Assembly: GCA_947247005.1 (NCBI GenBank)
Contig: OX365948.1
Location: 2,294,001 to 2,358,000, forward strand
Direction of reading: 5' to 3'
Source of the DNA: Spisula solida
Taxonomy: Eukaryota > Mollusca > Bivalvia > Venerida > Mactridae
DNA length: 64,000 bases
The notes below the pieces were generated by a model that saw only the letters and a list, made by a program, of their open reading frames with translations, was not told where the DNA came from and ran no database searches. Positions 22,911 to 35,243 of the stretch are shown here, piece after piece; the first letter of the stretch is position 1; each line of letters begins with the position of its first letter. A program made the translations under genes and the position numbers.

Positions 22911-25202
22911 GTGGCTCGTGTTGAGGAAGCATTGAGGAAATATCCATCTTTCTTTGTTTCTCTGCAAGATGCTGGAATTGATAACGAACGCATATCGTTA
23001 AAAAAATTACAAGTTAAAGATACTCAAGATATTTACTCGAATGAACACAAAACTCAGAAACTCAATCTTGTTTCTTATGCTTACTTCGTTAAGGGAGAAA
23101 AGGCTATGGCTTACGAGAAAAATGACGAGGTATTACGTCAGCGTCCGGATAACGTAATGGCTCTTTCAAACAAAGCCTGGTTCTTATTCTATGATAAGAA
23201 ATTTTCAAATGCAGAACAAATTTGTAAAGAAATTGAGAGAGCAGAATATGTCGACAAATTGATTTCAAGAGGCGACGTGGCTTATGCATATTCACGATTC
23301 GGACTGAAAACGTATGATTTGGCTGTCAAAGAATATGAGAAGCTTCTAAAAGAATGCAAACAAAGTGGTGTACCAGATAAGTATTTCTGCATGTGGTCCT
23401 TTGGTCTGTACATCCAGCTGATGTGTCGCGAATTTCTAAGTAAGACATCCACTGAAAGCACTGAAAGGAGGTTATCAATACTAAGAAATGTCACTAAAAT
23501 CCAATCAAGTAACGATACAGTTAGACTGTACCAAGCACGAAGTTACGCCAACATATGTAGAATCCGCTACGATCAAGTATGTATGCAGTACTCTGGAAAA
23601 GAGAGGTATATTCAACTACGTCTGGAACCATTACAGGCGATGGAAAAGGCGTATGCATTGGGAAATAACGACGTGTATACATTAGATCTAATAGGGAAAT
23701 TTATGAGATATTACCCTGAAAAGGTTAAAGATTCTATAAGTTGTCTGAAGCGCTCGAATGAAATACATGAAACTTCAAAAGGCTATCATCGTTTGGCTTT
23801 GGCTCAAAAACGAGAATTAGAGAATAGGGAATTCAGAAAACAGCCGAAACGTGTACCACCACCAAATGCGCGTATCGCCAACTTAATGAAATGCCCAAAA
23901 CTCACTACATCGTTAGTTCAGTACAAGGGTCAATCCCAGCTGAATAAAGTTCTAGAAAATCTTGACAAGGCTGTGGCCCTTAATCCGAATAACAGAGATG
24001 CTTTTTATGACTTTGGACTGACGTATCGTCAAATTAATGAGTTCGAAAATGCACTGGAAAAATTTAAACACATTATTTCACATCTTGGAAACACTCGCTT
24101 TTACAGAGAGCTGTTAGAAATTGCGAATGCCTACGAACAGTCTGGCTATTGCATGGCTGATATGACTGCAGCTGGTAGAGTCCCTGATGCCGAACGAATA
24201 AGGCTAGGAAATAAGATGCGTTCGGCATTTAAAAAGTCGGTGGAATTATCTTGCAGCCTTTTGAGGATGGTACCGTCTTTAGGTCAGCTATGGGTAACAC
24301 CTCCTACATTGAACCAGTTATTGACAGGCACTGCTACAACATCAAAAGAAATCAGGGAACTAATGTTCCTCAACGAAAGGTTACAATCGCAATCAGCACT
24401 AGATATCATTGGGAAGCTGAGTGGTCTCGGTGGGCATTCGGAAGACAAGGACAAACGAATTCGGGATTTGATTAGCCAGCTGGTCGCAGCGAGAAACTAT
24501 GACGATGCTATATTGTCCATGGAGCTGATAACCTGTCTTCCAAACGGATGTGATGCTCTAGATGATGATACATATACTGAAACCTACATACGCGGTGGTT
24601 TAGATGCATATATGTCTGGTGAAGCGTTGCTAGGTCGCCTACGCATCGGGAATGCGCTTACCTTCAGGAAAAATAAGGCCCAGTTGAGAGCAGGAGAAAG
24701 AGCGAACGCAGTATTAGATGAAGGCACGGCGAACGTGCAATGGACCGAAGTGATACTAATCTATCAAAATGTTACACTTAAATATGCAGCTGATAAACTT
24801 TCAAGTGTTTTCAAAGAAGTTGGAATGAAAATATCTGCTTATCCTCCTTCAAAAGAAATCGTCTGCGACCCCGACACTACTGTTATGAGAAACTACATAA
24901 CACTTGTCGGTGACGGGACTGTCCTAGCTCCAGAAAATGGGACCGATCTGGAAGAAGCCATGGGGAATTTGGCTATCAACAACTTCGACACCAATGTTGA
25001 TCTGATTGTTGAAGATTTGGACAGACGAACATATGGTAAGCTGTTGGTTGTTAAACTCCAAGCAGATACAGATGTTCCTGACACACTGCAGGATTTTCCC
25101 ATTCTTACTTTCCATGCTGAGAAAAAAAGAGAAGCTGGTTGTTTGAATAAGGAAGATCTGGATTTTGTTGTTTCGTCATTGAAGGGTATGGCGAATATAT
25201 AA
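22911..25202 (+). CDS. TPR-repeat protein with C-terminal TIR-like domain (IFIT-like)
   Basis: A single 763-codon open frame with no stops. Residues about 50-150 and 340-410 show tetratricopeptide helices (EVLRQRPDNVMALSNKAWFL; KAVALNPNNRDAFYDFGLTY; FENALEKFKHI), reminiscent of interferon-induced IFIT-type proteins. Residues 608-763 look like a divergent TIR fold: a first strand TEVILIYQN, a helix, MKISAYPPSKE, then KLLVVKLQADTDVPDTLQDF, ILTFH, matching the late TIR pattern of strand, proline, 'DIPxL'. TIR assignment is inference. The frame begins at GTG (22911) with no in-frame ATG back to a stop near 22870; the first ATG is Met66 (23106). A strong acceptor (ctctattttcag at 22811-22822) suggests a short upstream leader exon, as in IFIT genes. 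The product would be cytosolic (no signal peptide or membrane helix). A LINE starts about 300 bp downstream. Confidence 0.75.
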   Translation: MARVEEALRKYPSFFVSLQDAGIDNERISLKKLQVKDTQDIYSNEHKTQKLNLVSYAYFVKGEKAMAYEKNDEVLRQRPDNVMALSNKAWFLFYDKKFSNAEQICKEIERAEYVDKLISRGDVAYAYSRFGLKTYDLAVKEYEKLLKECKQSGVPDKYFCMWSFGLYIQLMCREFLSKTSTESTERRLSILRNVTKIQSSNDTVRLYQARSYANICRIRYDQVCMQYSGKERYIQLRLEPLQAMEKAYALGNNDVYTLDLIGKFMRYYPEKVKDSISCLKRSNEIHETSKGYHRLALAQKRELENREFRKQPKRVPPPNARIANLMKCPKLTTSLVQYKGQSQLNKVLENLDKAVALNPNNRDAFYDFGLTYRQINEFENALEKFKHIISHLGNTRFYRELLEIANAYEQSGYCMADMTAAGRVPDAERIRLGNKMRSAFKKSVELSCSLLRMVPSLGQLWVTPPTLNQLLTGTATTSKEIRELMFLNERLQSQSALDIIGKLSGLGGHSEDKDKRIRDLISQLVAARNYDDAILSMELITCLPNGCDALDDDTYTETYIRGGLDAYMSGEALLGRLRIGNALTFRKNKAQLRAGERANAVLDEGTANVQWTEVILIYQNVTLKYAADKLSSVFKEVGMKISAYPPSKEIVCDPDTTVMRNYITLVGDGTVLAPENGTDLEEAMGNLAINNFDTNVDLIVEDLDRRTYGKLLVVKLQADTDVPDTLQDFPILTFHAEKKREAGCLNKEDLDFVVSSLKGMANI

Positions 25203-25630
25203 CATATCTGAACTCTGAACATAATTAATGGGGTTGTCAACTGGTTTGTGAAATATGTTTTAATACTCATCGTGTTAAATGATGTTACATTTTGTAGCGT
25301 AATGGGCTAAAGACTCAAAGACACCTTTTCAGTTTTACAGTTTATTCAGTGTTCAATGGTACATACAAGTCATGACTCCGAGCCTCACTCGGCGCTCCAA
25401 TTTCAACTAATTCATAGTCATACAACATCTCATTTATATAGGCAAAATACACCAGGAAATGGTCCAGACATAATCAGTGCAAGTTATGATTAGGTTTCAA
25501 TACATACGTAACTTCCGGTCAATGGTTGACGTGAAAAAATCGAGAGACTAATTTTTGGATATTTAATTGAGTATACGGGACTAGATTAGTGTAGAGTTTT
25601 AGAAATACGTGTTTAAGTGAGAAGGTAATT

Positions 25631-26815
25631 ATGGAGGACGTTAATTGCAGTTTGAATCCATCGGATAGTGAAACTGAGCGAGGGTTAGAATTTGGTGTAA
25701 CAACAAAGAACCGGTTTGAAAATAGCGCGGAAAACCCATGGACAAAGATCGATAAGCGAAATAATCGAGGAGCGAAGAGGCCGCGTGTAAGCTCGAATAG
25801 TGTAAACATGTCTGAATTCTCACAACTATCCACATCAGATAAATTAGTGAGTATGTACGCCACAATTAATGGTAATACTAAAATATTAGATTCATTGGAA
25901 TCGAATCAAACCCAGTGTATGAGTGCCATCCATAGTCTATCTAAAGGAGCAGAGAACACCAATGTGAGAATAAACTCAATAGAACACTTTATCGATCAAC
26001 AGACAAGAAAGTTAAAAATGCTTGCATATAAATCCCTAGACCTAGAAGCCCGCAGCAGACGAAATAATTTGATATTTTGGGGTATCAGTGAGAATATTCG
26101 CCGAAATTGTAAATCAATTATCTACAATTTTATTGAAGATGAACTACATCTTGACATCTCGAGTATTACAATAGAGCGAGCACACCGACTTGGGTCACTA
26201 AGACAACATGGCCATGACAATGGTAGGGCTAGAAAACGTCCAATAATAGTTCGATTTTTGGACTACACAGATACTGAGTACGTCCTTAAATCAGCATATC
26301 GGCTAGGAGGAACCCCTTTTGGTATCGATCGTGATTACCCCCAAGAAATAGTGGAAGCCAGAAAGGAACTGTACGAATGTTTCGAAGCCAAATCAGCACG
26401 AATAAATAAAATCAAAATGCAAATTAAGTTTCCTGCAAAGCTATATGTGAATGATAGACCGATTCGTGATAAATTCCCGGAGTGGTTTTCTGTGCTTAAG
26501 GAAAGCAGAATTGATGGTTTTGAACCAAGACAACACTCATATAATTCTCAACATGCAGAAGACAAAAACAGTCATAGTGCGTATTCCGTTTCGACTGCAG
26601 TTGACAACACAAATTCATTCATACACAATAGTGTATTCGCAACGCCTATGACAGGACACGCCCCCTCCGAGAATGTTATGATCGAAACACGTGACAATCC
26701 ACCTGGTCACGTGACTACACACAACTCCAAGACTGTAAATCAACCAAATTCAACAACTGGACACTTACCTGAACATATCTCCAACATTCAACAAGAAAAA
26801 CACTACCAAAAATAA
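25631..26815 (+). CDS. LINE ORF1 nucleic-acid-binding protein
   Basis: A 394-residue frame starting ATG at 25631. ORF1 proteins coat LINE RNA and act as chaperones. Residues about 70-140 are heptad-rich and probably coiled coil. An RRM-like core follows at about 145-225 (RSRRNNLIFWGISE, ERAHRLGS, RPIIVRFLDY), then a C-terminal domain at about 228-285 (FGIDRDYPQEIVEARKELYE, KLYVNDRPI). This is the same order as in L1 ORF1. After a Ser/Asn/His-rich tail the frame stops at 26815 (YQK-stop). An overlapping frame stays open from about 26790 to a TAG at 26990 with a basic stretch (RRNNTRRN), suggesting one base was lost or gained and the original protein was about 455 residues. Confidence 0.85.
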   Translation: MEDVNCSLNPSDSETERGLEFGVTTKNRFENSAENPWTKIDKRNNRGAKRPRVSSNSVNMSEFSQLSTSDKLVSMYATINGNTKILDSLESNQTQCMSAIHSLSKGAENTNVRINSIEHFIDQQTRKLKMLAYKSLDLEARSRRNNLIFWGISENIRRNCKSIIYNFIEDELHLDISSITIERAHRLGSLRQHGHDNGRARKRPIIVRFLDYTDTEYVLKSAYRLGGTPFGIDRDYPQEIVEARKELYECFEAKSARINKIKMQIKFPAKLYVNDRPIRDKFPEWFSVLKESRIDGFEPRQHSYNSQHAEDKNSHSAYSVSTAVDNTNSFIHNSVFATPMTGHAPSENVMIETRDNPPGHVTTHNSKTVNQPNSTTGHLPEHISNIQQEKHYQK

Positions 26816-26990
26816 ATCAACGCATAAACCCAAACCAGTGCGTAGGAATAATACACGACGTAACATTGCTTTTAACCCGAGAGCAAATTCAACACCTTCA
26901 TACGGGACACATGATTCTAAAAATAGAACTAGGGGAAATCCACATGAGAATGAACCACCGACGAATATAGGTCAACATGATAGTGATTAG

Positions 26991-29900
26991 GACAGGAGGG
27001 AGAAAAGTGGATTACGATATTGTATATTGAACGTTGAGGGACTCGTGGGGGTTTCTTATAATAAATTACATACACCTGAAATGATTAGCCTTTTTGAAAC
27101 TCATGACATACTTGTGTTTACGGAGTCGTGGTTGAATGACAGTCTTGACTGTCGTGTTATAGGTTTTACGTATTTCACATTGAATAGAACACTAAATCGC
27201 AGGAATGCACGAAGAGACAGTGGCGGTATTATTGTTTATATATCCGATACGATTAGTCAGGGTGTAAAATTATTGAAAACTGAAAGTGTCTGTATTATGT
27301 GGTTGAAATTTGATAAGAGTTTATTTCATTTTGAAAACGATTTATTATTATGTGTTTGTTATAATATTCCAGCTCGAAGTAGTAGAGAAAGTTTAGTACA
27401 AGACAATATATATGATTTATTATATGCTGATTTATTAAATATGTCTGATATGTATCATAACCAATGTAATATCATGATTGTTGGCGATTTAAATAGCCGT
27501 GTCGGTAATTTGAAGGATTATGTGGAGAATGAGTATTTATTCCATTTAGACCTGTTGCCTGATGATTATGTTGTTGATAATATTATTGATAGGCTAACAA
27601 AAGATAGCACGGTAAATGAGAACGGAAAATTACTTATAAATTTTTGTCAGTCAACCGGCATGCGTATAATGAATGGACGTGTCGGCGATCCACATAATTC
27701 ATCAAACTTTACATGTATCAAACATGCTGGCAGTAGTATTGTTGATTATGTTTTATGTCAGACAGATTTTATGAAGTATTTACCTGTTTTTAATGTCCAC
27801 GGACCAAATATATTGTCTGATCATTGTGTTATAAGTTTTGAAATATGTAAACAATTTTGTGATGAGTCATGTCCGGATAACCAGGATTTAGATGCTACTG
27901 TATACGATAGTGTTTCTTTTAAATATGGATGGAAAAATGAAAAGAAATCTGATTTTATTAATGCATTAACAGACGAAGATGTTCAAATCAATTTACAACA
28001 ATTGTGTGATGATGTATTAAATGCAGAAAATAAACAAGACGTAGACGAGAATTTATCTCAATTTTATGATGTAATTAATGGTGTATGTCAACCACACTTT
28101 AAAAAGAATATACCGAATAAAACGAACTCATGTACTCATAATAGTAATACGAAAAATCAGCCATGGTATGACTCTGAATGTACAGATTATAGAAAAATTT
28201 TCTATGAAAAACTGAATAATTATAGACATGTTAATTCAGATCAAAATCGAATTGAAATGATAAATGCTAGGTCAAAATATAAAGCGACAATTAGGTCAAA
28301 AAAATACAATCAGAATAAAATACAAACTAGCTAGTTAGAATCATTTCGACTAAAAAATGCTAGAGAATATTGGAAATTATTAAAATCAATGTATACGGTA
28401 AACGATAAAACAAACATATCGACTAATCAATTTGCTGAATATTTCAAATCAATAAATGACCCACAATCAGTGTTTTTTTTTCAACCAGATGATGATGTTT
28501 TGTTATTTAATGATCGGTTTTTAAACGGCGAATTGCAAGTTATGTTCAATGAACTTGATATCGAGATTAGTCATGCGGAAATTCGTAAAGCTTGTTCAGA
28601 ATTGAATACTAACCGATCGGGGGGATCGGATTATATGATAAACGAATTCTTTAAATACGGATATGAACAATTATCGGGATATTTATTCTCGTTTTTCAGT
28701 AAAATATTTAATCTAGGTTACTTCCCTTGTAAATGGACTGAAGGTTTAATTATTCCATTACATAAAAAAGACGATATAAATCTACCGGAGAATTACAGAG
28801 GAATTACCTTGCTTAGCGTTCTTGGAAAACTGTTTACACGTATAATTAATAATAGACTAACAGATTGGGCCGAGGATTATTTTGTGTATGTTGAAGCGCA
28901 GGCTGGTTTTCGTCGCAATATGGGAACAACTGATAACATTTTTGTAATTCATGGGTTGATCAACCATTTTTTGAACGAAAATAGACGATTATATGTTTGT
29001 TACATTGATTTTACTAAAGCATTTGATTTTATTGTTAGAGAAAATATATTTTATAAACTTATACAGTATGGCGTCAGAGGGAAATTGCTGAAAATCATAC
29101 AATCATTATATAGTAACATAAAGTCAAGAGTAAAACACAATAACAATCTAAGTGAAAGTTTTGAATGTTTATTGGGCGTTTTCCAGGGGGATTGTTTGTC
29201 ACCCCTGATATTTTCGTTGTATGTCAATGACCTTGAAGAGTATATGATGTTACATGGGTATGCTGGGGTTGATATTGGAATGTTTAAATTATTTTTATTA
29301 CTGTACGCGGATGATATTGTGATATTTTCTGAGACCGAAACTGGATTACAGAATGGTCTAGATATTTTAAATACATATTGTAATAAGTGGAAGTTAGTTG
29401 TAAATGTTAAGAAAACTAAGGTAATGATATTTAGAAAGAGTGGACGGTTGAGAAGGAATTTATCATTTAATTATAATAATGAAAACGTAGAAATAGTATC
29501 AAAATTCACCTACTTAGGTATTGTATTCTCAACAGGTGGATCATTTAACTTAACATTTGACACTTTAAGCGGACAAGCACTTAAAGGTATTCATATCCAA
29601 CTATTTGTCCCATTTGTATTCGCACATGTGACAATTTTTTTACCATTGGAAGGCATGGGGACTCCACGTAAAATTGTCCATATGATAATAACTATTTGAG
29701 ATATTTCTTATGTGCAAACATATTTTGTAGTTTGATATGTCTACAATATAATGCACTAAATTTCATAGTTGTATCTTTATGGGATCAACCCCCTTTTTAA
29801 AGGTTTTTAACATGACTATCACTCACATTGAACAAAGAAGGAAATGAACGGATTTGATATCAAACTGGGTTACTTTCTTGTCCGTAGTTCTTTTGTTTCT

Positions 29901-32900
29901 CGGGGAATATATTTTGTGCAAACTTGATTAATAGTTTAATTTCTTCCCGTCAGATTGGTGTTTTGATATAAGAAATGTGATAATTAGATCTGCCCCCTTT
30001 TTACGGTTTTTTAAAACAGGTATCATTTTTTTTTAGTAAAAAAGTAATACACATATTTAATTTGCACATTGTTAAATTGTTTTATGACGCGCCCCGCTGC
30101 GATTGTCACAGCATGTGGGGTAATAAAAGTGGTACATGGCGTGAAGGGTTATAACCGCTATATTTCTATAACCGCTATATTTCCTGTATACATACTTTAT
30201 TATGATTTTAGAGATTTGAAACTTTGACTTTATTGCCGATTTGAAAAGTAATACATGCATTAAAATAATTAAAAGTGAAATGTCATAAGCTCACGCATAA
30301 TTTAAAATTATAATAATCGAACAGGTGAGACATAAAAATGAAAAATCATGTCATTCCTATGACACTTGTTAAATAAACTGGTTAATTGACACGTTGTACC
30401 ACCTAATTGAATATATACGAATTGTAAAATGAAAATTAAACGTCAAAAAAGGTGAGAAAAAATCCGTATACTTTTAGAGGCATGAATTCAGATGTTGAAA
30501 TGTATGTTTTACACTAAGGCAGATTAAATATAGCTTTATGGTTCATTTACAGTATACGTGTACTTGCTTATATATTGCTAATAATATGCGTATCTTTTAA
30601 TGATAATCACTTAACTATAGCCCGGCTAGAGGAATAAAGCGCGTCTGCTCTGACCTGACAGATTACGAAGCCAGTTGGGATTCGAACATTCTATATATTA
30701 ATTAATCATATATATTAGGTTTTTTTCTCCTGAAAATTTATGTTTTCCATCATTGTTATTTGTTATAAGCATTGTTTTATGCTTCATGCAAAGTAAAGTT
30801 TCATATTCGTATAATAAGTATCATCAATATTTTTTTATCATACATGTATGGTCGCATCGCTGATACCTATAACTAAAACAGTAAGTATCATTCAAGATGC
30901 GTTTATATAAAGTTTCTATCTGCCTTCTTTTTTCATTTGTAGATACAACCTTTTTGCTATAATAAGACAATACATGTATTCGTAAACAAACCCCTGTAAC
31001 TTTTATTGCGGGTGTCACCGGAAATTCCACGGGCATTAACGCATCATAAATCAAGCCACAGTCTACAGTCTATATATTATAACAAGTCTGATAAAAGCAC
31101 AAATTCATATTCAGATATAAATTGCCGATGTGATTAAATCAATTTTAAGTATTTTACTCATTATTTTAAAAAATCAGGATGATGAATTGACTAGCATAAT
31201 TTAACAGTCAATATATTATCACAATATATTTCATAATCGGGGAGTATCACGAAGTAGCTCGAGATGTAATAGAAACACAAATTTGAAATACCGATATCGC
31301 ACGACTTGGTCAGGTTCAGGTCAAAATAGCCAAACTACATTTTGTGATAACTTGAAAATATATGACTTTGTTGGTTATATGATTGATGTTATGATTTGAT
31401 TAAAACAATGAAAACTAATTTAGTATTTGTTTAACATTTCAACTCTTCATAACTTTGAAAGCACTTGTCCAACATAAATAAGTTGAACAAATGTTTCATC
31501 CCGATATCTTGAAAAAATAAAATATTTGTGACAATTAGAGGGAAAATTTGAGTTTTGTCGGGTCCGCAAGCGCGCGAATATTCTCCTATTTAATTCAAGA
31601 AAAAAACGCTCTATTTCACGAACTTAAAATTGTCATAACTTTTTTATTTTTCAAGATATTAAAAAACCAGTTCCATAATTGTATGGTCTATGGCTCGAAG
31701 ATGCAACTGAACAATCAACCGTACAACATACTTGAAAAATCAGCAGTGGTTGCTAAATTTAATTTAAACACACATACTCAAGCATTGTACAGTTACTAGT
31801 AACCGTTTATTTTTTATCATTCATCGAATATGCATGATAATAAGTATACATATCGTGACATGTATTGCGGTTACTAGTATAACAAATGCATAATTGTTAG
31901 ATTCCTCACACATGATCAACGAATTCTGAATGATACCATGGAAGCATTTAAATGTTCCTGATGATACCTACCTTATGAACAAAATTTCATAATGACAGAG
32001 ATATGCCCATAAAAAAGATCCTGGTATGCATCATATACAAAATGTAAAAAATACCAAAGTGTAACTGAACGCACAAAACCCCTCCAGCAAATGATATACA
32101 TGTACATTAATTTATACGCTCCGACAACCCGCTGAGTTAGCATAGCGCGATTACGCAATCGAGATAAGATCGATCAGATTAAAACCGGTATAACACCAGT
32201 CAAGGGAAGGTAACTGTGGTCGACTTGAAAACACATTCAATACAAATGGGACAAATAGTTGGATATGTTTAAATTAAAGTCGTATTTAAACAAATTTGTT
32301 AACATATCGGTAAGTCATAAATTAAGTTTATTCGACAAACTGATAATCCCTATTCTAAACTATGGGTCTGAGATATGGGGTTACAAAAATGCAAATAAGT
32401 TAGAAAATATTCATCTACAATTTTACAAGCAAACGTTGGGTGTAAGAAAACAAACCCAAAACGATTTTATATATGGTGAACTTGGTCGATGTCCTTTAAA
32501 AATACAATGGTTTTTAAATATCATCAGATTCTGGCTCAAAATTGTTCATACTAATGAACGAAAATTTACTAGAAAAGTATATGACATGATGTTAAATGAT
32601 ATTTTAATTAATCCAAATAAACCAAACTGGGCTACAAATGTAAAATCTATTTTGGAAAATCTGGGCTTTAACGACGTATGGCTATACCAGGGTGTGGGTA
32701 ACCCAAAATTATTCATAACTCATGTAAAACAAAGATTAACAGATACTTTTGTACAAACATGGACAGAACAGTTAAGTAACTCTTCGAGAGCATCTACATA
32801 TATCTTATTTTCGCAATTCGATTTTAAACAGTACTTAGATCAAATAAATATTGTGAAATATAGGTTTGCGTTAACTAGGCTAAGAGTATCAAGTCATAGG

Positions 32901-33185
32901 TTAGAAATTGAAACAGGAAGATGGAATAAACCCAATGCTATACCACGATCAGAACGAAAATGCCAATTATGTAATGTCTTAGAAGACGAATTTCATTTTA
33001 TCCTAGAATGTCCACTTTATTATGAATGCAGAAAACAATATATTAAAAAATATTTTTGGAAAAGACCAAATATACTAAAATTCACTGAATTGCTTACCAC
33101 CGAAAATACTAAAACAGTACAAAACCTTTCAATTTTTATATACAAAAGTATGGAAATAAGAGATACTAGGTACTATATTCGATAA
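26991..33185 (+). pseudogene. LINE ORF2 endonuclease/reverse transcriptase, broken by a stop and a transposon
   Basis: The frame is open from 26991 and reads GLRYCILNVEGL. APE endonuclease motifs: NVEGL, TESWLND, SGGIIVYI, GDLNSRVGN, VDYVLC, SDHCVISF. An in-frame TAG at 28332-28334 is the only stop between endonuclease and RT; the same frame resumes at once. RT blocks: PLHKKDDINLPENYRGITLL, YIDFTKAFDF, FQGDCLSPLIF, LLYADDIVIFS. At 29595 the frame is interrupted by a TIR element and continues after 32265 (MFKLKSYLNKFVNISVSHKL). It ends in a zinc-knuckle-like CQLC...FHFILECPLYYEC and a stop at 33185. The segments on either side of the insertion are collinear and in phase. Confidence 0.88.
29596..32263. 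mobile_element. 2.67-kb TIR element inserted in LINE ORF2 (TA target)
   Basis: The left end tccaactatttgtcccattt, then gtatt, is repeated in inverted form at the right end (aatacaaatgggacaaatag, then ttgga). TA flanks both sides (29594-29595 and 32264-32265), and the LINE frame is collinear across the gap. A TA duplication fits Tc1/mariner-like elements; a 4-bp ATAT duplication with ends shortened by one base is equally compatible. The interior is AT-rich and holds only short chance frames, so the element is non-autonomous or decayed. Confidence 0.88.
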
Positions 33186-33744
33186 AAGAAAAAAAAGAGA
33201 AAAAAAAAATAAACAATACTGCATATAACTTATTATGATTTAAATGTTTATACGGCTATTTTGATTATTTTGACAGCTTAACACTTTTCTCCAAATGTCT
33301 CCATTATAATTTATGTAAGAAAATGACTTAACTTCTATACGATGTCTCCTATTTATGTTGATAAACTTTGTATAACATTTTTCTGATTAATTATGATAAT
33401 AGATGATGTGCACTTGACCGGAAGTTTATTTTATGTCATGTATGCATTACTTTTGTAATATTTGTGCATTGTATGTATGTATTATATGTTCATGGGCAAT
33501 ATTTCCTTGCAATAAACTCTATTCTCTATTCTATATTATGAACAAGAAGACCCTAGGCCACACTAACTTGTCTAAATATCATATTTAACATTGACCAACT
33601 ACGAAATTGTCAAGTCAAGCTTACTTACATAACATGTATGAGTATACGAGTTATGTTACAATTTGAGTGTTTGCCATATATGTATTTATGTTTTTATTTC
33701 TAAATTGTATTCCGCTTTTCATGTAGCCCAAAGCGCAACTTATC

Positions 33745-34110
33745 CTTGGAAAATTTCTCATTGGTTTAAGTAAAGTGTTTGATTTAGTAAAACATGATAG
33801 TTTACTACAAAAGCTGTCACTGTATGGTATACAGTTTGCATCGTTAGATTGGTTTAAGTCCTACCTTAAACTTAGAACTCAAAAACATTTATATCAGGAA
33901 GTCTTCTTGCCTTGGCAATGTTTAGCAGCTGTTCCACATGTCTCAGTTCTCGGCCCATTATTAATGTTGATATACGTATATCAATGACTAGCCTCTGTCA
34001 CTTTCACATTCTATTGCCGACATATTTGCTGATGATACCACCTTATCAACTCACAGGAAGTCTTTAAATAGATCATGTGATATTTCACTCATTGTATGCT
34101 GATCAATGGG
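33745..34110 (+). pseudogene. Degraded LINE RT fragment
   Basis: Reads FLIGLSKVFDLVKHDSLLQK and LYGIQFASLDWFKSYLKLRT, then VSVLGPLLMLIYV. A few dozen bases later, in another frame, FADDTTLSTHRK. These are RT blocks of a CR1-like LINE (DLSKAFDxVxH, VPQGSVLGPLLF, FADDTT) with changed and shifted positions. Both ends are lost. Confidence 0.75.
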
Positions 34111-35243
34111 TGTAAACTTATTTAAATGTCTATTAATTCTTGGTTAGAATCCAGTAGTTGTGATTATAAATACGTATAATGATACGCTCGCTCTTATGGT
34201 GTGTCTATATATCGGATAAAGCGACTTTGATTAATTACATACATTTTGTAGATATTGTCTTGATAAAGTTTCTATATATATAATATCCATAGTTTTTTGT
34301 ATGTATACCTCAATTATTCATATCCTTTTACTGAAACTCTTTTTATGAATATTTTTAAATGATAAAGCGAGTCATCATAGGGCCAAAATATCCAATACCA
34401 TTATTTCTTTGCATATACATGTGTAGTTATTTTCTAATCCATTGTCCATTGTTATGGATCTTATGGAATATTGATTTATATTGTCAGATTAGTTTTTCGT
34501 AAACTAAAAGTCTGTATTATTATTATTATCGTTTACGTCCATTGATCAACTGAATTCTGGAATACATATAGAGACACTGTGTGGTGAACCCACGTGACCA
34601 AACACTAACGTTCAGAGCTGAACTTGTTAACAAAAGGCACTTGGTCACACGTGACATGTATTTTTGTAACTTTCGTAATAATTGAAGGATGTAAGCCTAG
34701 GCCACTGATCATTTTTTGCCTCGGCAGTGTACTCCCGATTGAAATTTATGAGCATTCAGGACATCGGAAACAGGTTCCTTCCTCGTGGTCTAGGGGAAGC
34801 TGCTTCGGGAATTCATGAGACAGTTTGTGATATCGGAAGGAATTGTGGTGAATCGGGAGGTATCGGAATAAATCGGGAGAACACCGCCGATGTGGAATTC
34901 CTTAGTGTGTCTCTGTAAGGGCGTGGAAAATTTTGCTCTAAAGCCTAGGACCCACTAAGTTGTAATATTTGTAAAAAGGTGCAACTTCGCGTTTGCTCCG
35001 TTAAGTTAACATACCATTTTGTTATTTGCGATATGCGCCGTTGCGCTTGTAATATTAAAAGCATATAATACAGTTTCGTCTCTGTAAGATCGTGGTGGAT
35101 TCTTTACAGGTATAAATTACCATGGAATAATGGTGTGGTTTTTCATTTTGTTTTGAAATTACTAAACGTTATCTGTTATTCTGTACAAATGAAGTAAAGG
35201 ATACGTTTTAAGTTTTGTTTTATGTTGCATTTTATAGGATATA
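34111..35243. other. Gene-free stretch
   Basis: No gene recognised. Around 34590-34652 there is a small imperfect hairpin (cacgtgaccaa against ttggtcacacgtg). Short frames at 34624-34918 overlap in different phases and lack family similarity. Confidence 0.4.

Larger units (their letters stand above)
25503..33535 (+). mobile_element. Near full-length LINE (ORF1 + ORF2), interrupted by a DNA transposon
   Basis: Layout: 5' UTR from about 25500 (start uncertain), ORF1 25631-26815 with a shifted continuation to 26990, ORF2 from about 26991, a 2.67-kb TIR element inside ORF2 (29596-32263), ORF2 end at 33185, and a 3' UTR ending aataaactctattctctatt at about 33535. The tail of short repeats is typical of LINEs. 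ORF1 of RRM type plus an APE-type endonuclease and RT places it among the two-ORF LINEs; the clade is not assigned. Confidence 0.85.

Noticed and set aside
24893..25270. 125-codon minus-strand frame over the end of the TPR gene
   Set aside because: Antisense shadow of the coding frame.
34624..34918. Two overlapping plus-strand frames
   Set aside because: Start codons are TTG-type or internal, composition is non-coding and no domain is visible.
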